DNA from: Beijerinckiaceae bacterium
GTDB taxonomy: Bacteria > Pseudomonadota > Alphaproteobacteria > Rhizobiales > Beijerinckiaceae
Assembly (NCBI GenBank): GCA_019753285.1
Contig: JAIELD010000011.1
Span: 1 to 64,000, forward strand
Reading direction: 5' to 3'
DNA length: 64,000 nt
The translations under genes and the position numbers were made by a program. The first letter of the stretch is position 1. Each line of letters starts with the position of its first letter. The notes under the pieces were generated by a model that searched no databases, had not been told where the DNA came from, and was given only the letters and a program-made list of their open reading frames with translations. Positions 24,081 through 32,581 of the stretch are shown piece by piece.

Positions 24081-26857
24081 GAGGCTTCGCCCTTTGCCGC
24101 GAGAATGGCGCTGCGCACCCGGTCCGGCGTCGCGGGGATCTGCCTGATGCGCGCCCCAGTCGCGAAATGGATTGCGTTGAGGATGGCCGGCGCGGTCGGG
24201 ATCAGCGCTTGCTCGCCGATGCCTTTTGCGCCGTAGGGGCCGATGGAGGAAGCGTCCTCGATCAGGATCGAGGTGACCGGCGGCATGTCGCCTATGGTCG
24301 GGATGAGATAGTCGTGCAGGTTCTCGCCCCCGCCCGGGAAGAACTCCTCCATCAGCGCAAGGCCGAGGCCCTGCGCCGCGCCGCCCTCTATCTGGCCTTC
24401 CACAAGCGTCGGGTTGATCGCCTTGCCGACATCGTGGGCGCAGATGAGATGCAGCACCTTCACGCGGCCAAGCTCGATGTCGACCTCGATTTCGGCAAGA
24501 TGCGCGCCATAGCCGAACACCGCGTAGGGCTCGCCCTGGCCATCCGCGTCGAGGCTCGTCGTCGGCGGATCGAAGGTCTCCTCGACCTCGATGACGAAGC
24601 CGCGCCTGTTGACAGGCATAGCGCCGAGCTCGATCGTTCGCGCGGCCGGGCCTTCACCGATCAGGAGAGCGCCGTCCCTTACCGCGATCGGCGCGTCATC
24701 GCCGGCATTGGCGAGACGCAGCATCGCCGCCCGCATGGCGCTGCCGGCAAGATACGCCGCCTTGCCGCTGATGAAGGTCTGGCGAGAGGCGGACGTCTTG
24801 CCGCAATCGGGCGTGAGGTCGGTATCTGCGCCGACGAGATCGAACCGGTCGAGCGGCAGGCCGAGCGCGTCGGCGCAAATCTGCGGGATAACCGTGTTCG
24901 AGCCCTGGCCGATGTCCACAGCGCCCTGGAACAGCGTCAGCCTGCCGTCCGGCTTCAAACCGAGCCGAATGGTCGAGGGGTTCGAGAGCGAGGTGTTGCC
25001 GCAACCATACCACATGCCGGCGACGCCGACGCCGCAACGATGCGGGCCGGTCGCGTTGGCATTGAAACGGTTCGCGGCCTCACGCTTCGCCAGCCAGTGC
25101 GGGCGGAGCGCCTCGAGGCAGGCGCGATAACCGACGCCATCGGCAAAGACCTGGCCGGTCACGGTCGGCAGGCCGGTTTGCAGCGCATTGAAGATGCGAA
25201 AGTCGAGCGGGTCCATGCCAAGCTTCAAGGCAAGCTCGTCATAGAGTTGCTCCTGCGCCACCGCGCTCTGCGGCACGCCGAAGCCGCGAAATGCGCCGGA
25301 TGGCACGAGATGCGTGTGGATCGCTCGCGCAACGGCCTTGTAATGCGGCACATGATAGGGGCCGGATGCGTGCACCGGCACGCGGTTGGCGACGGTCGGT
25401 CCCCAGGAGGCGTAGGCGCCCGTGTTGAAATCGCCCCTGAAATCGATGCCGGTCAGCTTGCCGTCCTGCGTCGCACCGACCTTCATGCGGATCAGCGAGG
25501 GGTGCCGCTTGGTCGTCGTCATGATCGATTCGGCGCGCGAATAGACCATGCGCACCGGATGGTTCAGATGCCAGGCCGCGAGCGCGATGAAGGGCTGCAC
25601 GGAAAGATCGAGCTTCGCGCCGAAACCGCCGCCGACCGCTGTCGGGATGATCCGCACCTGCTCCGGCGCGATGCCGAGGATTTTCGCGATGTCGTCGCGG
25701 TCCATGTAGGGCGACTGCGTGCAGGCCTTGACCTCGATGCGGTTGCCGACGCGACGGGCAAAGCCGGCCTCCGGCTCGATATAGGCGTGTTCGACGAAGC
25801 CGGACTGGAAAACACCCTCCACCACGACGTCAGCCGCCGCGAGCCCGGCCTCGGCATCGCCGCGCATCACCCTGCCCTGCGCCAGCACATTCCCGGCGCG
25901 TGACGGGTGAACGAGGGCAGCATCCGCGGCAAGCGCCGCTTCGACGGTGACGACGGCAGGCAGTGGCATGAAGTCGATCGGAAAGGCGGAGGCGTCGAAG
26001 CGCGCCATCGCGGCCTCGGTGCCGACGACGAGCGCCACGGCATCGCCGCGAAACCGCGCGACGCTCTCGGCCAGCGCCGGCTGGTCGGCGAATGGCGGAA
26101 TGACGCCGAAGCAATTCTCGCCCGGTATGTCCATCGCGGTGAAGACGGCGACGATCCCCTCATGTTTAGCCACATAAGCGTCGGTGTCGCCGATGGTGAA
26201 GCGCGCATGGGGGTGCGGCGAGCGGATGGTGCGGCAAACGTAAGAATCGACAGGCCAGTCATCGGCCCCGAAGACATCCTCGCCCGTGACCTTGCGTTGG
26301 CCGTCGAGGCGCTCGACCCTTGCGCCGACGGCTGCGCCCGTCCGGGCCTCATCCGCGATCGGCGCATGGGCGTTCATCACCGCTTCGATGATCTTGCGAT
26401 AGCCGGTGCAGCGGCAGAGCACGCCGCCGAGCGCATCCATGGTTTCTGCCTCGCTCGGTTGGGGCGAGCGACGCAGCAGCGCCAGCGCCGCAAGCAGCAT
26501 GGCAGGCGTGCAGATGCCGCACTGCGCCGCGCCGTGCCTCAGGAACGAGCGCTGCAGCGTCTGCATCTCCGGTAGACCATTCAGCCCTTCGATCGTCTCG
26601 ATGAGAGCCCCTTCCGCCCGCGCGGCCGGCACGAGGCAGGCGCAGACGGGTTCACCGTCCATCAGCACCGTGCAGGCACCGCAATCGCCTGCATCGCAGC
26701 CGACCTTCGTGCCCTTGAGGCCGAAATCGTCACGCAGCACCTGTGTCAGACGCTTCAGAGGCGAGCCTTGATGGACGAGCGCCTCGCCATTCACGGTAAC
26801 GACCGTGGAATGCGCGGAACGGGCGGTGAAATCGGTCGTGGAAGAGCGGTCCAGCAT
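24077..26857 (-). CDS. Nicotinate dehydrogenase-like fused [2Fe-2S]/molybdopterin subunit
   Basis: The 926-residue protein joins two subunits of a xanthine-dehydrogenase-family hydroxylase. Residues 1-165 carry two [2Fe-2S] sites (Cys54, 59, 62, 74 and Cys113, 116, 148, 150, with CDAGDCGACT, QCGICTPAM, CRCTGY). The remainder is the molybdopterin domain with GGGFGAKLD, FRGFGVPQ, DIGQGSNTVIP and the catalytic-Glu region KGIGEQALIPTAP. It should hydroxylate nicotinate at C6 using water, given its neighbours. From sequence alone, another N-heterocycle is possible. The ATG at 26857 overlaps the FAD-subunit stop by one base; an upstream in-frame start is less likely. Confidence 0.88.
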   Translation of the reverse strand: MLDRSSTTDFTARSAHSTVVTVNGEALVHQGSPLKRLTQVLRDDFGLKGTKVGCDAGDCGACTVLMDGEPVCACLVPAARAEGALIETIEGLNGLPEMQTLQRSFLRHGAAQCGICTPAMLLAALALLRRSPQPSEAETMDALGGVLCRCTGYRKIIEAVMNAHAPIADEARTGAAVGARVERLDGQRKVTGEDVFGADDWPVDSYVCRTIRSPHPHARFTIGDTDAYVAKHEGIVAVFTAMDIPGENCFGVIPPFADQPALAESVARFRGDAVALVVGTEAAMARFDASAFPIDFMPLPAVVTVEAALAADAALVHPSRAGNVLAQGRVMRGDAEAGLAAADVVVEGVFQSGFVEHAYIEPEAGFARRVGNRIEVKACTQSPYMDRDDIAKILGIAPEQVRIIPTAVGGGFGAKLDLSVQPFIALAAWHLNHPVRMVYSRAESIMTTTKRHPSLIRMKVGATQDGKLTGIDFRGDFNTGAYASWGPTVANRVPVHASGPYHVPHYKAVARAIHTHLVPSGAFRGFGVPQSAVAQEQLYDELALKLGMDPLDFRIFNALQTGLPTVTGQVFADGVGYRACLEALRPHWLAKREAANRFNANATGPHRCGVGVAGMWYGCGNTSLSNPSTIRLGLKPDGRLTLFQGAVDIGQGSNTVIPQICADALGLPLDRFDLVGADTDLTPDCGKTSASRQTFISGKAAYLAGSAMRAAMLRLANAGDDAPIAVRDGALLIGEGPAARTIELGAMPVNRRGFVIEVEETFDPPTTSLDADGQGEPYAVFGYGAHLAEIEVDIELGRVKVLHLICAHDVGKAINPTLVEGQIEGGAAQGLGLALMEEFFPGGGENLHDYLIPTIGDMPPVTSILIEDASSIGPYGAKGIGEQALIPTAPAILNAIHFATGARIRQIPATPDRVRSAILAAKGEAS

Positions 26858-27705
26858 CACGCCACGCCTCCGCTCTTGCCTTCGGCGCACAGATCGACCG
26901 CGCGCCTAACCAGCGCCAATGCGGCATCGTGCCTGTAGGGCCCGGTTGCCCGGACATCGTCGATTGGGCTGAGCTCTGCGAGATACGCCGCGTCCACGGC
27001 GTCGCCGAGCCCGGACAGGGCCGGCTTTCCCATGAGCGCGGCTTCCGCGAGCGGCAGGCGTCGTGCAACCGGGGAACAGGCCCCGACGGCGATCCGCGCC
27101 TGTCGCACGACGCCCCCGGCGTCGGTTTCGAGTAGAACCGCGACCATCACGATCGAGATGACGAGGTACCGTCGCGCGCCGAGCTTCAGGAATATGGATC
27201 GCGCAGCGGCAGGCTCCGGCACGAGGATCGCTGTCATGATCTCGCCCGGCGCGCGCAGGGTGCGGCGATTGCCGGTGATGAAGTCGCGCAGCGGAATTCG
27301 GCGGATGCCGCCCAGCGACCGGAGTTCGACCTCAGCCTCGAGGATGAGAAGCGCCGGCACGCCGTCCGCCGCGGGCGAGGCGTTGCAGAGATTGCCGGCG
27401 AGCGTCGCGCGGTTCTGGATCTGCACCGAGCCGATCTCGCGTGCGGCCTGCTTCAGCGCGGCGAAGGCGGGCGGAAGATCGGCGGCGATGAGCGCAGCCC
27501 AGGTGACGCCGGCTCCGATCCGGATGAAGCCATCGGCGCGGCTGATGCCCCTGCAGGCGTCAAGTCCGCCAATGTCGATGAACCGGCCTTGAAGCTCGAC
27601 ATCGCCGGCGGCCGGGAAAATGTCCGTGCCGCCCGCGAACACCCTGACGCCCGGCTCGCTCGCCAGTCGGAGCGTCTCGTCGAGGTCAAGCGGGCGTGAC
27701 AGCAT
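26857..27705 (-). CDS. FAD-binding subunit of the molybdenum hydroxylase
   Basis: The 282-residue protein is the CoxM/XdhB-type FAD subunit that passes electrons from the Fe-S centres to an acceptor. It shows the two flavin motifs of the family, FAGGTDIFPA near residue 20-29 and the variant GSVQIQNRATLAGNLCNASPAADG near 93-116, and a C-terminal domain with ATGPYRHDAALALVRRAV. It is the first gene of a six-gene operon preceded by the perfect palindrome at 27754-27765. It uses an ATG 48 bp downstream of that site. Its stop overlaps the fused Fe-S/Mo subunit, its structural partner. Confidence 0.92.
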   Translation of the reverse strand: MLSRPLDLDETLRLASEPGVRVFAGGTDIFPAAGDVELQGRFIDIGGLDACRGISRADGFIRIGAGVTWAALIAADLPPAFAALKQAAREIGSVQIQNRATLAGNLCNASPAADGVPALLILEAEVELRSLGGIRRIPLRDFITGNRRTLRAPGEIMTAILVPEPAAARSIFLKLGARRYLVISIVMVAVLLETDAGGVVRQARIAVGACSPVARRLPLAEAALMGKPALSGLGDAVDAAYLAELSPIDDVRATGPYRHDAALALVRRAVDLCAEGKSGGVA

Positions 27706-27752
27706 CGGCTCGCATCTCCCAAACGAGCAGCCATGGAGGTGGAGTCCAACTC

Positions 27753-27766
27753 GTTTGTATACAAAT
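27753..27766. promoter_or_regulatory. Predicted operator upstream of the nicotinate catabolic operon
   Basis: GTTTGTATACAAAT contains the perfect 12-bp palindrome TTTGTATACAAA (27754-27765), 48 bp before the first start codon of the operon. Closely related sites precede the ABC importer operon (20558) and the enamidase gene (13953). Cores of this kind are bound by winged-helix repressors of MarR or GntR type. Confidence 0.7.
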
Positions 27767-27812
27767 GTTCTAATGCAGCCCGGCGCTTGTCAAGCCGGGA
27801 TTTGTCCGCTTC

Positions 27813-27959
27813 TCAGTTTCGGATGGCCCAGCGTATGGCGTAGGCGACGACGCCGAGCGCCAGAACGCTCAGCACCCATATGCCCGCGAACCAGGCGAGC
27901 CGCATGGCAAGGCCGAGGCGGCTCTTTTCCGGCACCGGTCGAGGGGCGATCCTGCGCAT
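27813..27959 (-). CDS. DUF2474 small membrane protein associated with cytochrome bd
   Basis: This 48-residue peptide (start MRRIAPRPVPEKSRLGLAMR) has a basic N-terminus and one transmembrane helix (LAWFAGIWVLSVLALGVVAY). Peptides of this size and type follow cydB in many genomes and, like CydX, are thought to be small subunits of the oxidase. Its ATG overlaps the cydB stop (TGATG), which supports translation from the same message. The fit to DUF2474 is by length, position and the tryptophan in the helix. Confidence 0.8.
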   Translation of the reverse strand: MRRIAPRPVPEKSRLGLAMRLAWFAGIWVLSVLALGVVAYAIRWAIRN

Positions 27960-28966
27960 CAATGATACCCTGATCCGTGAGCGTTCACCTTGCCTCGAAA
28001 CACCCAGTAAGAATAGACGGTGTAGATCAAAATGAGCGGAATGAGTACCGCCGCGCCGACGAGAAGGAAGCCGAGGCTGGCATCGGGCGCAGCCGCCTCC
28101 CAGATGGTGATCGAGCTGGGCACGATATAAGGGTAGAAGCTGATGCCGAGCCCGATATAGGAGAGCACGAACAGCGCCAGCGCGGCGAGAAACGGCATGA
28201 GTTCGTGCCGCGTGGTCAGGCCCTTGAACAGCAGGAACGCTGCGCCTGCGACGAGCAGCGGCACCGGGGCGGTGTAGATGATCTGCGGGAAGGCGAGCCA
28301 GCGCTCCATGAAGGCAGCCTTGAGAAAAGGCGTCCAGAGGCTGACCGCAGCGATCAGCACAAGTGTGACGATGGCGCAGACCTTGGCAAAATCGTAGGCG
28401 CGATCCTGCACATGACCCTCTGCCTTGTAGATGAGCCAGCATGCCCCGAGCAGCGCATAGCCAAAGACGAGCGCGACGCCGGTGAGCAGGCTGAACGGGG
28501 TGAGCCAATCCCACCACCCGCCGGAATAGGCGCGGCCCGCGACCGGAATGCCTTGGACGAGCGCGCCGAGCGCGATGCCCTGCGCGAAGGTCGCGACTGT
28601 CGAACCGAAGGCGAAGGCGATATCCCAGAGGAACTGCCCGCGCACCGTCTTCCAGCGATATTCGAACGCGACGCCGCGGAAGATGAGCGCCAGCAGCATG
28701 ATGGTGATGGGGGCGTAGAGCGCCGGCATGATGACCGCGTAGGCAAGCGGAAAGACCGCGAACAGCCCGCCGCCGCCGAGCACCAGCCAGGTTTCGTTGC
28801 CATCCCAGACCGGGGCGACCGAGTTCATCATCTCGTCGCGATGCTTTTCGCCCTTCACGAAGGGGAAGAGGATGCCGATGCCGAGATCGAAGCCGTCGAG
28901 GACGACATAGGCGAGGACGGCGAAGGCGATGAGCCCTGCCCAGATGAAGGGAAGGTCGAGGCTCAT
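27959..28966 (-). CDS. cydB: Cytochrome bd-type quinol oxidase subunit II (CioB/CydB)
   Basis: The 335-residue integral membrane protein is subunit II of a cytochrome bd-family terminal oxidase. It begins MSLDLPFIWAGLIAFAVLAY, continues with VLDGFDLGIGILFPF and NSVAPVWDGNETWLVLGGGG, and contains eight or more hydrophobic helices. The WDGNETWLV motif is typical of CydB. It overlaps cydA by four bases and the DUF2474 peptide by one. The set transfers electrons from quinol to oxygen with high affinity and, in this subfamily, low cyanide sensitivity. Confidence 0.95.
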   Translation of the reverse strand: MSLDLPFIWAGLIAFAVLAYVVLDGFDLGIGILFPFVKGEKHRDEMMNSVAPVWDGNETWLVLGGGGLFAVFPLAYAVIMPALYAPITIMLLALIFRGVAFEYRWKTVRGQFLWDIAFAFGSTVATFAQGIALGALVQGIPVAGRAYSGGWWDWLTPFSLLTGVALVFGYALLGACWLIYKAEGHVQDRAYDFAKVCAIVTLVLIAAVSLWTPFLKAAFMERWLAFPQIIYTAPVPLLVAGAAFLLFKGLTTRHELMPFLAALALFVLSYIGLGISFYPYIVPSSITIWEAAAPDASLGFLLVGAAVLIPLILIYTVYSYWVFRGKVNAHGSGYH

Positions 28967-30357
28967 AGCTGTCCTCCCGCGGTTTCCATGGCCGGAGCCG
29001 GCATGATGCCGGAGGCGCGCACCGGCTGGCTCGGCGGTATGCCGGGCTCCGCGGGCCCCGCGCCCTTGTTCATCAGCCTCAAGATGTAGAACAGCCCCGC
29101 GCCGAACACCGCGAAGTAGACGATGATGAAAGCCACGAGAGACGAGCCGACCGCCGCCGCGCCGACCGGCGAGATCGAGTCGCTGGTGCGCAGCAGGCCA
29201 TAGACCGTGTAGGGCTGTCGTCCGGATTCCGTCGTGATCCAGCCGGCGAGCACGGCGACGAACCCTGCCGGGCCCATCAAAACCGCCGCGCGCTGGATCC
29301 AGCGGTTTTCATAGAGCGTGCCTTTCCAGCGCAAGAACAGACTCCAGAGGCCAAGGCCCAAAATGGCCATGCCGATGCCGACCATCACCCTGAACGTCCA
29401 GAACACGAGCGCCACCGGCGGGCGCTGGTCGGCTGGCCATTCCTTCAGGCCCTTGACCTTGCCATCGAGCGAATGGGTCAGGATGATGCTGCCGAGCTTG
29501 GGGATTTCGATCGCGTAATCCGTGCGTTCTGCCTTCTCGTTCGGCCAGCCGAACAGGATGAGCGGCGCGCCCTCATGCGTCTCGAAATGACCTTCCATGG
29601 CGGCGATCTTGGCCGGCTGATGTTCGAGCGTGTTGACGCCGTGCATGTCGCCTGCAGCGATCTGCAGCGGTGCCACGATCGCCGCCATCCACATCGCCAT
29701 GGAGAACATGAGGCGCGCATGCTCCTTCTCGCGTCCGCGCAGCAGATGCAGCGCGCCGACCGCGCCGACGACGAGGGCCGTCGTGAGATAGGCCGCGAGC
29801 AGCATGTGGACGAGGCGATAGGGGAAGGACGGGTTAAAGATCACCGCCCACCAGTCGAGCGGGATGAACTGCCCCTTTTCATTAAACCCGTAGCCCGCCG
29901 GCGTCTGCATCCAGCTGTTGACGGCGAGAATCCAGAAGGCGGACATGAAGGTGCCGAAGGCGACCATCGCGGTCGCGAGGAAGTGCAAGGTCGGTCCGAC
30001 GCGCTCGCGGCCGAACAGCATCACGCCGAGAAATCCCGCTTCGAGGAAGAAGGCCGACAACACCTCGTAGCCCATCAGCGGGCCGAGCACCGGGCCGACC
30101 TTGTCGGCATAGACGCTCCAGTTGGTGCCGAACTGGTAGCTCATCACGATGCCGGAGACGACGCCCATGCCGAAGGCGAGCGCGAAGATCTTTTTCCAAT
30201 AATTGAAGACGTCGAGATAGATCGAGCGTCCCGTCGCGAGCGACAGGCCGTTGAGCACGAAGAGATAGCTCGCAAGGCCGATCGAGAAGGCCGGAAATAT
30301 GATGTGGAAGCTGACCGTGAATGCGAATTGAATGCGCGCGAGCATGAGGGCGTCCAT
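28963..30357 (-). CDS. cydA: Cytochrome bd-type quinol oxidase subunit I (cyanide-insensitive, CioA type)
   Basis: The 464-residue subunit I carries the heme sites and quinol-binding loop. It shows ARIQFAFTVSFHIIFPAFSI (heme ligand His), GMGVVSGIVMSYQFGTNW, FFLEAGFLGVMLFG and the GWITTESGRQPYTVYGLLRT loop motif. The length and short periplasmic Q-loop fit the CioA rather than the E. coli long-loop form. Two in-frame ATGs exist. AAGGAG (30365-30370) is only 1 bp from the first (30363) but 7 bp from the second (30357), so 30357 is preferred. The upstream regulator gene overlaps this start region. Confidence 0.94.
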   Translation of the reverse strand: MDALMLARIQFAFTVSFHIIFPAFSIGLASYLFVLNGLSLATGRSIYLDVFNYWKKIFALAFGMGVVSGIVMSYQFGTNWSVYADKVGPVLGPLMGYEVLSAFFLEAGFLGVMLFGRERVGPTLHFLATAMVAFGTFMSAFWILAVNSWMQTPAGYGFNEKGQFIPLDWWAVIFNPSFPYRLVHMLLAAYLTTALVVGAVGALHLLRGREKEHARLMFSMAMWMAAIVAPLQIAAGDMHGVNTLEHQPAKIAAMEGHFETHEGAPLILFGWPNEKAERTDYAIEIPKLGSIILTHSLDGKVKGLKEWPADQRPPVALVFWTFRVMVGIGMAILGLGLWSLFLRWKGTLYENRWIQRAAVLMGPAGFVAVLAGWITTESGRQPYTVYGLLRTSDSISPVGAAAVGSSLVAFIIVYFAVFGAGLFYILRLMNKGAGPAEPGIPPSQPVRASGIMPAPAMETAGGQL

Positions 30358-30359
30358 CG

Positions 30360-30971
30360 TCATTCTCCTTCGTTCGTCGTCTGCGACCGGCCAAACGCCG
30401 ACCGGGCCGGGCGTGATCGTTTGAGACCGGGTATCAGCGTCAGCCGGTCCTTCATTTCCAAAATCTTCTGCACCTTGGCGCCGAGCGAGAGGAGCTGGGC
30501 GAGGCGATCCGTGTCGAGGCGCTTCACATCATCGTACCAGTCCGTGACAAGCTCAATAACCCCCGCCATTTCGCGCATGCGCTGCTGGGCATAGGTCTCA
30601 TCCGGTGAGGATGGCTGCTGCATCACGAGTTCACGCAGCACCGAGAGCGTCGGATCGATCTCGCGCTTCTTGCGCTCCTCGACGAGGGTGCGCAGGATCT
30701 CCCAGATGTCGGCCGGCGTGTGGAAATAGTCGCGCCGGTCGTCGGGCAAGTGCTTCAGCCGAACGAGGTTCCAGGCCTGCAATTCCTTGAGGCCCATCGA
30801 GACATTGGAGCGCGAGAAGCCGAGCTGGTCGACGATGTCGTCGGCGTTGAGCGGCTCGCTTGAAATGAACAGCAGGGCATAAATCTGCCCGACCGTGCGG
30901 TTGATGCCCCAGCGCGACCCCATCTCTCCGAAATGCAGGACGAAATCCTGCGTCATCGACGTCAGTTTCAT
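30360..30971 (-). CDS. GbsR/MarR-family transcriptional regulator
   Basis: The 203-residue winged-helix protein has the GbsR-type N-terminus (FGEMGSRWGINRTVGQIYAL LFIS region), recognition helix ADDIVDQLGFSRSNVSMGLKELQ and wing LKHLPDDRRDYF. It overlaps the start region of cydA, so it is co-transcribed with the oxidase and likely controls it. A perfect 8-bp inverted repeat begins 12 bp upstream of its start. The signal sensed is not evident. A C-terminal extension after residue 150 (LDTDRLAQLLSLGAKVQKIL) looks helical and could mediate dimerisation. Confidence 0.9.
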   Translation of the reverse strand: MKLTSMTQDFVLHFGEMGSRWGINRTVGQIYALLFISSEPLNADDIVDQLGFSRSNVSMGLKELQAWNLVRLKHLPDDRRDYFHTPADIWEILRTLVEERKKREIDPTLSVLRELVMQQPSSPDETYAQQRMREMAGVIELVTDWYDDVKRLDTDRLAQLLSLGAKVQKILEMKDRLTLIPGLKRSRPARSAFGRSQTTNEGE

Positions 30972-30982
30972 GAGGGTTCTCT

Positions 30983-31004
30983 AATTTCAGTATTTTCTGA
31001 AATT
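30983..31004. promoter_or_regulatory. Predicted operator of the GbsR-type regulator
   Basis: AATTTCAG (30983-30990) and CTGAAATT (30997-31004) form a perfect 8-bp inverted repeat with a 6-bp spacer, 12 bp upstream of the regulator's start codon. The size fits a winged-helix dimer. Autoregulation of the regulator-oxidase operon is inferred. Confidence 0.7.
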
Positions 31005-31162
31005 TCTATATCGAATGACATCGTTCATGTCCAGCCTGAAGGCGTCGCGCCCGCTCGTTTTCATTGACGAAACGCCAATAAACGCGTGGTAGACGTGTGC
31101 CTGCCGCCGGTATGGAGCGGCGCGATGGGCAAATCTGCTCCAAAAAGGCCTTGAAGATTGCA

Positions 31163-32581
31163 ATGACCGACAGGATACGGCCCTTGATCATGTGCGGCGG
31201 CTCCGGCACCCGGCTCTGGCCGGTCTCGCGCGATTCCATGCCGAAGCAGTTCTCGCCCCTGCTCGGCCAGCTCTCGACCTTCCAGGAAACGGTGAAGCGC
31301 GTCGCCGATCCGCAGCTATTCGGACGGCCGCTCATCGTCGCCAATGTCGAGCACGCCTTCATCATCCAGCGCCAGTTGCGCGATATCGACCTCGATGCGG
31401 ACCTGCTGCTCGAGCCGTTCGGCCAGGATTCGGCGCCTGCGATCATCGCCGGCAGCCTGCTCATCGCCGAGGAAGATCCCGAAACGCTCGTGCTCGTCCT
31501 TGCTGCGGATCATCTGGTGCGGGATGTCGCCGGCTTCCATCGCTCGGTACGCGACGGCATGGCGGCCGCCAGGGCTGGCTCCATCGTCACGCATGGCGTG
31601 GTTCCGACCTATCCCGCAACCGGCTACGGCTACATCGAGCGCGGCGAGGCGATCGACGGCGCGGCGGCGAGGGTGAAGGCGTTCATCGAGAAGCCGGACG
31701 CGGAGGCGGCGACCCGTTTCGTCCTTGCGGGCTATCTTTGGAATTCCGGCAACTTCCTGTTCAAGGCGACAACTCTGATCGAGGAATATGGCAGGTTCGA
31801 TCCAGCCTCGCTCGATGCGGCAAGGGCGGCCGTCGCGGGTCGCGGCGGAGCGCCGACCGCGCCGGTCCTCGAAGCAGGCGCGTTCGGCCGCACGACCAAG
31901 CGCTCGATCGATTATGCGGTGATGGACCGCACCGCGCTCGCCGCCAACGTCAAGGCGGCATATGACTGGTCGGACATCGGTACCTGGGATGCGCTCTGGG
32001 ATGTCGGCGACAAGGATGCGGATGGCAACGTCCAGAGCGGCAACACCAAGCTCGTCGCATCGTCCGATAATTTCGTCTCATCGAGCGGGCAGCTCACGAC
32101 GCTCATCGGCGTCAGCAAGCTGATCGTCGTGGCGACGCAGGATGCGATCCTGATAACCGCCAAGGACAAGAGCGCCGACGTCAAGGAACTCGTCGGCGTG
32201 CTCAAGGCGGAAAAACGGCTGGAGGCGACGCAGCATCCGGTCATCCACCGGCCATGGGGCTGGTTCCAGACGCTGGATGTCGGACCGCGCTTCAAGGTGC
32301 GCCGCGTCGTCGTCTATCCGCAGGGCCAGCAATCGATGATGCTGCATCACCACCGCGCCGAACATTGGATCATCGTCAAGGGCACGGCCGAGATCATCAT
32401 CGGCGACAAGCCGCAGATCGTGGCCGAGAACGAGTCCGTCTACATTCCGCTCGGCCATCCGCATCGTCTGCGCAATCCCGGTTTGATCGACCTCGAGATC
32501 GTCGAGGTCCAGACCGGCAGCTATCTCGACGAGCATGACATCGTCCGGCTCGAAGAGGGCGACAGGCCGCTGCCCCATTGA
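31163..32581 (+). CDS. manC: Mannose-1-phosphate guanylyltransferase / mannose-6-phosphate isomerase
   Basis: The 472-residue bifunctional enzyme makes GDP-mannose for surface polysaccharides. The N-terminal nucleotidyltransferase has MCGGSGTRLWPVSRDSMPKQF and the YGYIERG and FIEKPD blocks. The C-terminal cupin domain (RPWGWFQTLDVGPRFKVRR, MMLHHHRAEHWIIVKGTAEI) is the type II phosphomannose isomerase. The ATG at 31163 directly precedes TDRIRPLIMCGG; an in-frame extension upstream is not conserved in kind. It diverges from the cytochrome bd regulator and overlaps the AGE-family gene by four bases. Confidence 0.95.
   Translation: MTDRIRPLIMCGGSGTRLWPVSRDSMPKQFSPLLGQLSTFQETVKRVADPQLFGRPLIVANVEHAFIIQRQLRDIDLDADLLLEPFGQDSAPAIIAGSLLIAEEDPETLVLVLAADHLVRDVAGFHRSVRDGMAAARAGSIVTHGVVPTYPATGYGYIERGEAIDGAAARVKAFIEKPDAEAATRFVLAGYLWNSGNFLFKATTLIEEYGRFDPASLDAARAAVAGRGGAPTAPVLEAGAFGRTTKRSIDYAVMDRTALAANVKAAYDWSDIGTWDALWDVGDKDADGNVQSGNTKLVASSDNFVSSSGQLTTLIGVSKLIVVATQDAILITAKDKSADVKELVGVLKAEKRLEATQHPVIHRPWGWFQTLDVGPRFKVRRVVVYPQGQQSMMLHHHRAEHWIIVKGTAEIIIGDKPQIVAENESVYIPLGHPHRLRNPGLIDLEIVEVQTGSYLDEHDIVRLEEGDRPLPH

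Noticed and set aside
24041-25903. 620-codon open frame on the plus strand opposite the molybdenum hydroxylase gene
   Set aside because: It is arginine- and alanine-rich with no recognisable motif and mirrors a well-supported gene; long antisense frames are expected at this GC content. The same applies to those at 22662-24236, 46320-48026, 50563-52236, 55915-57591 and 58667-60652.
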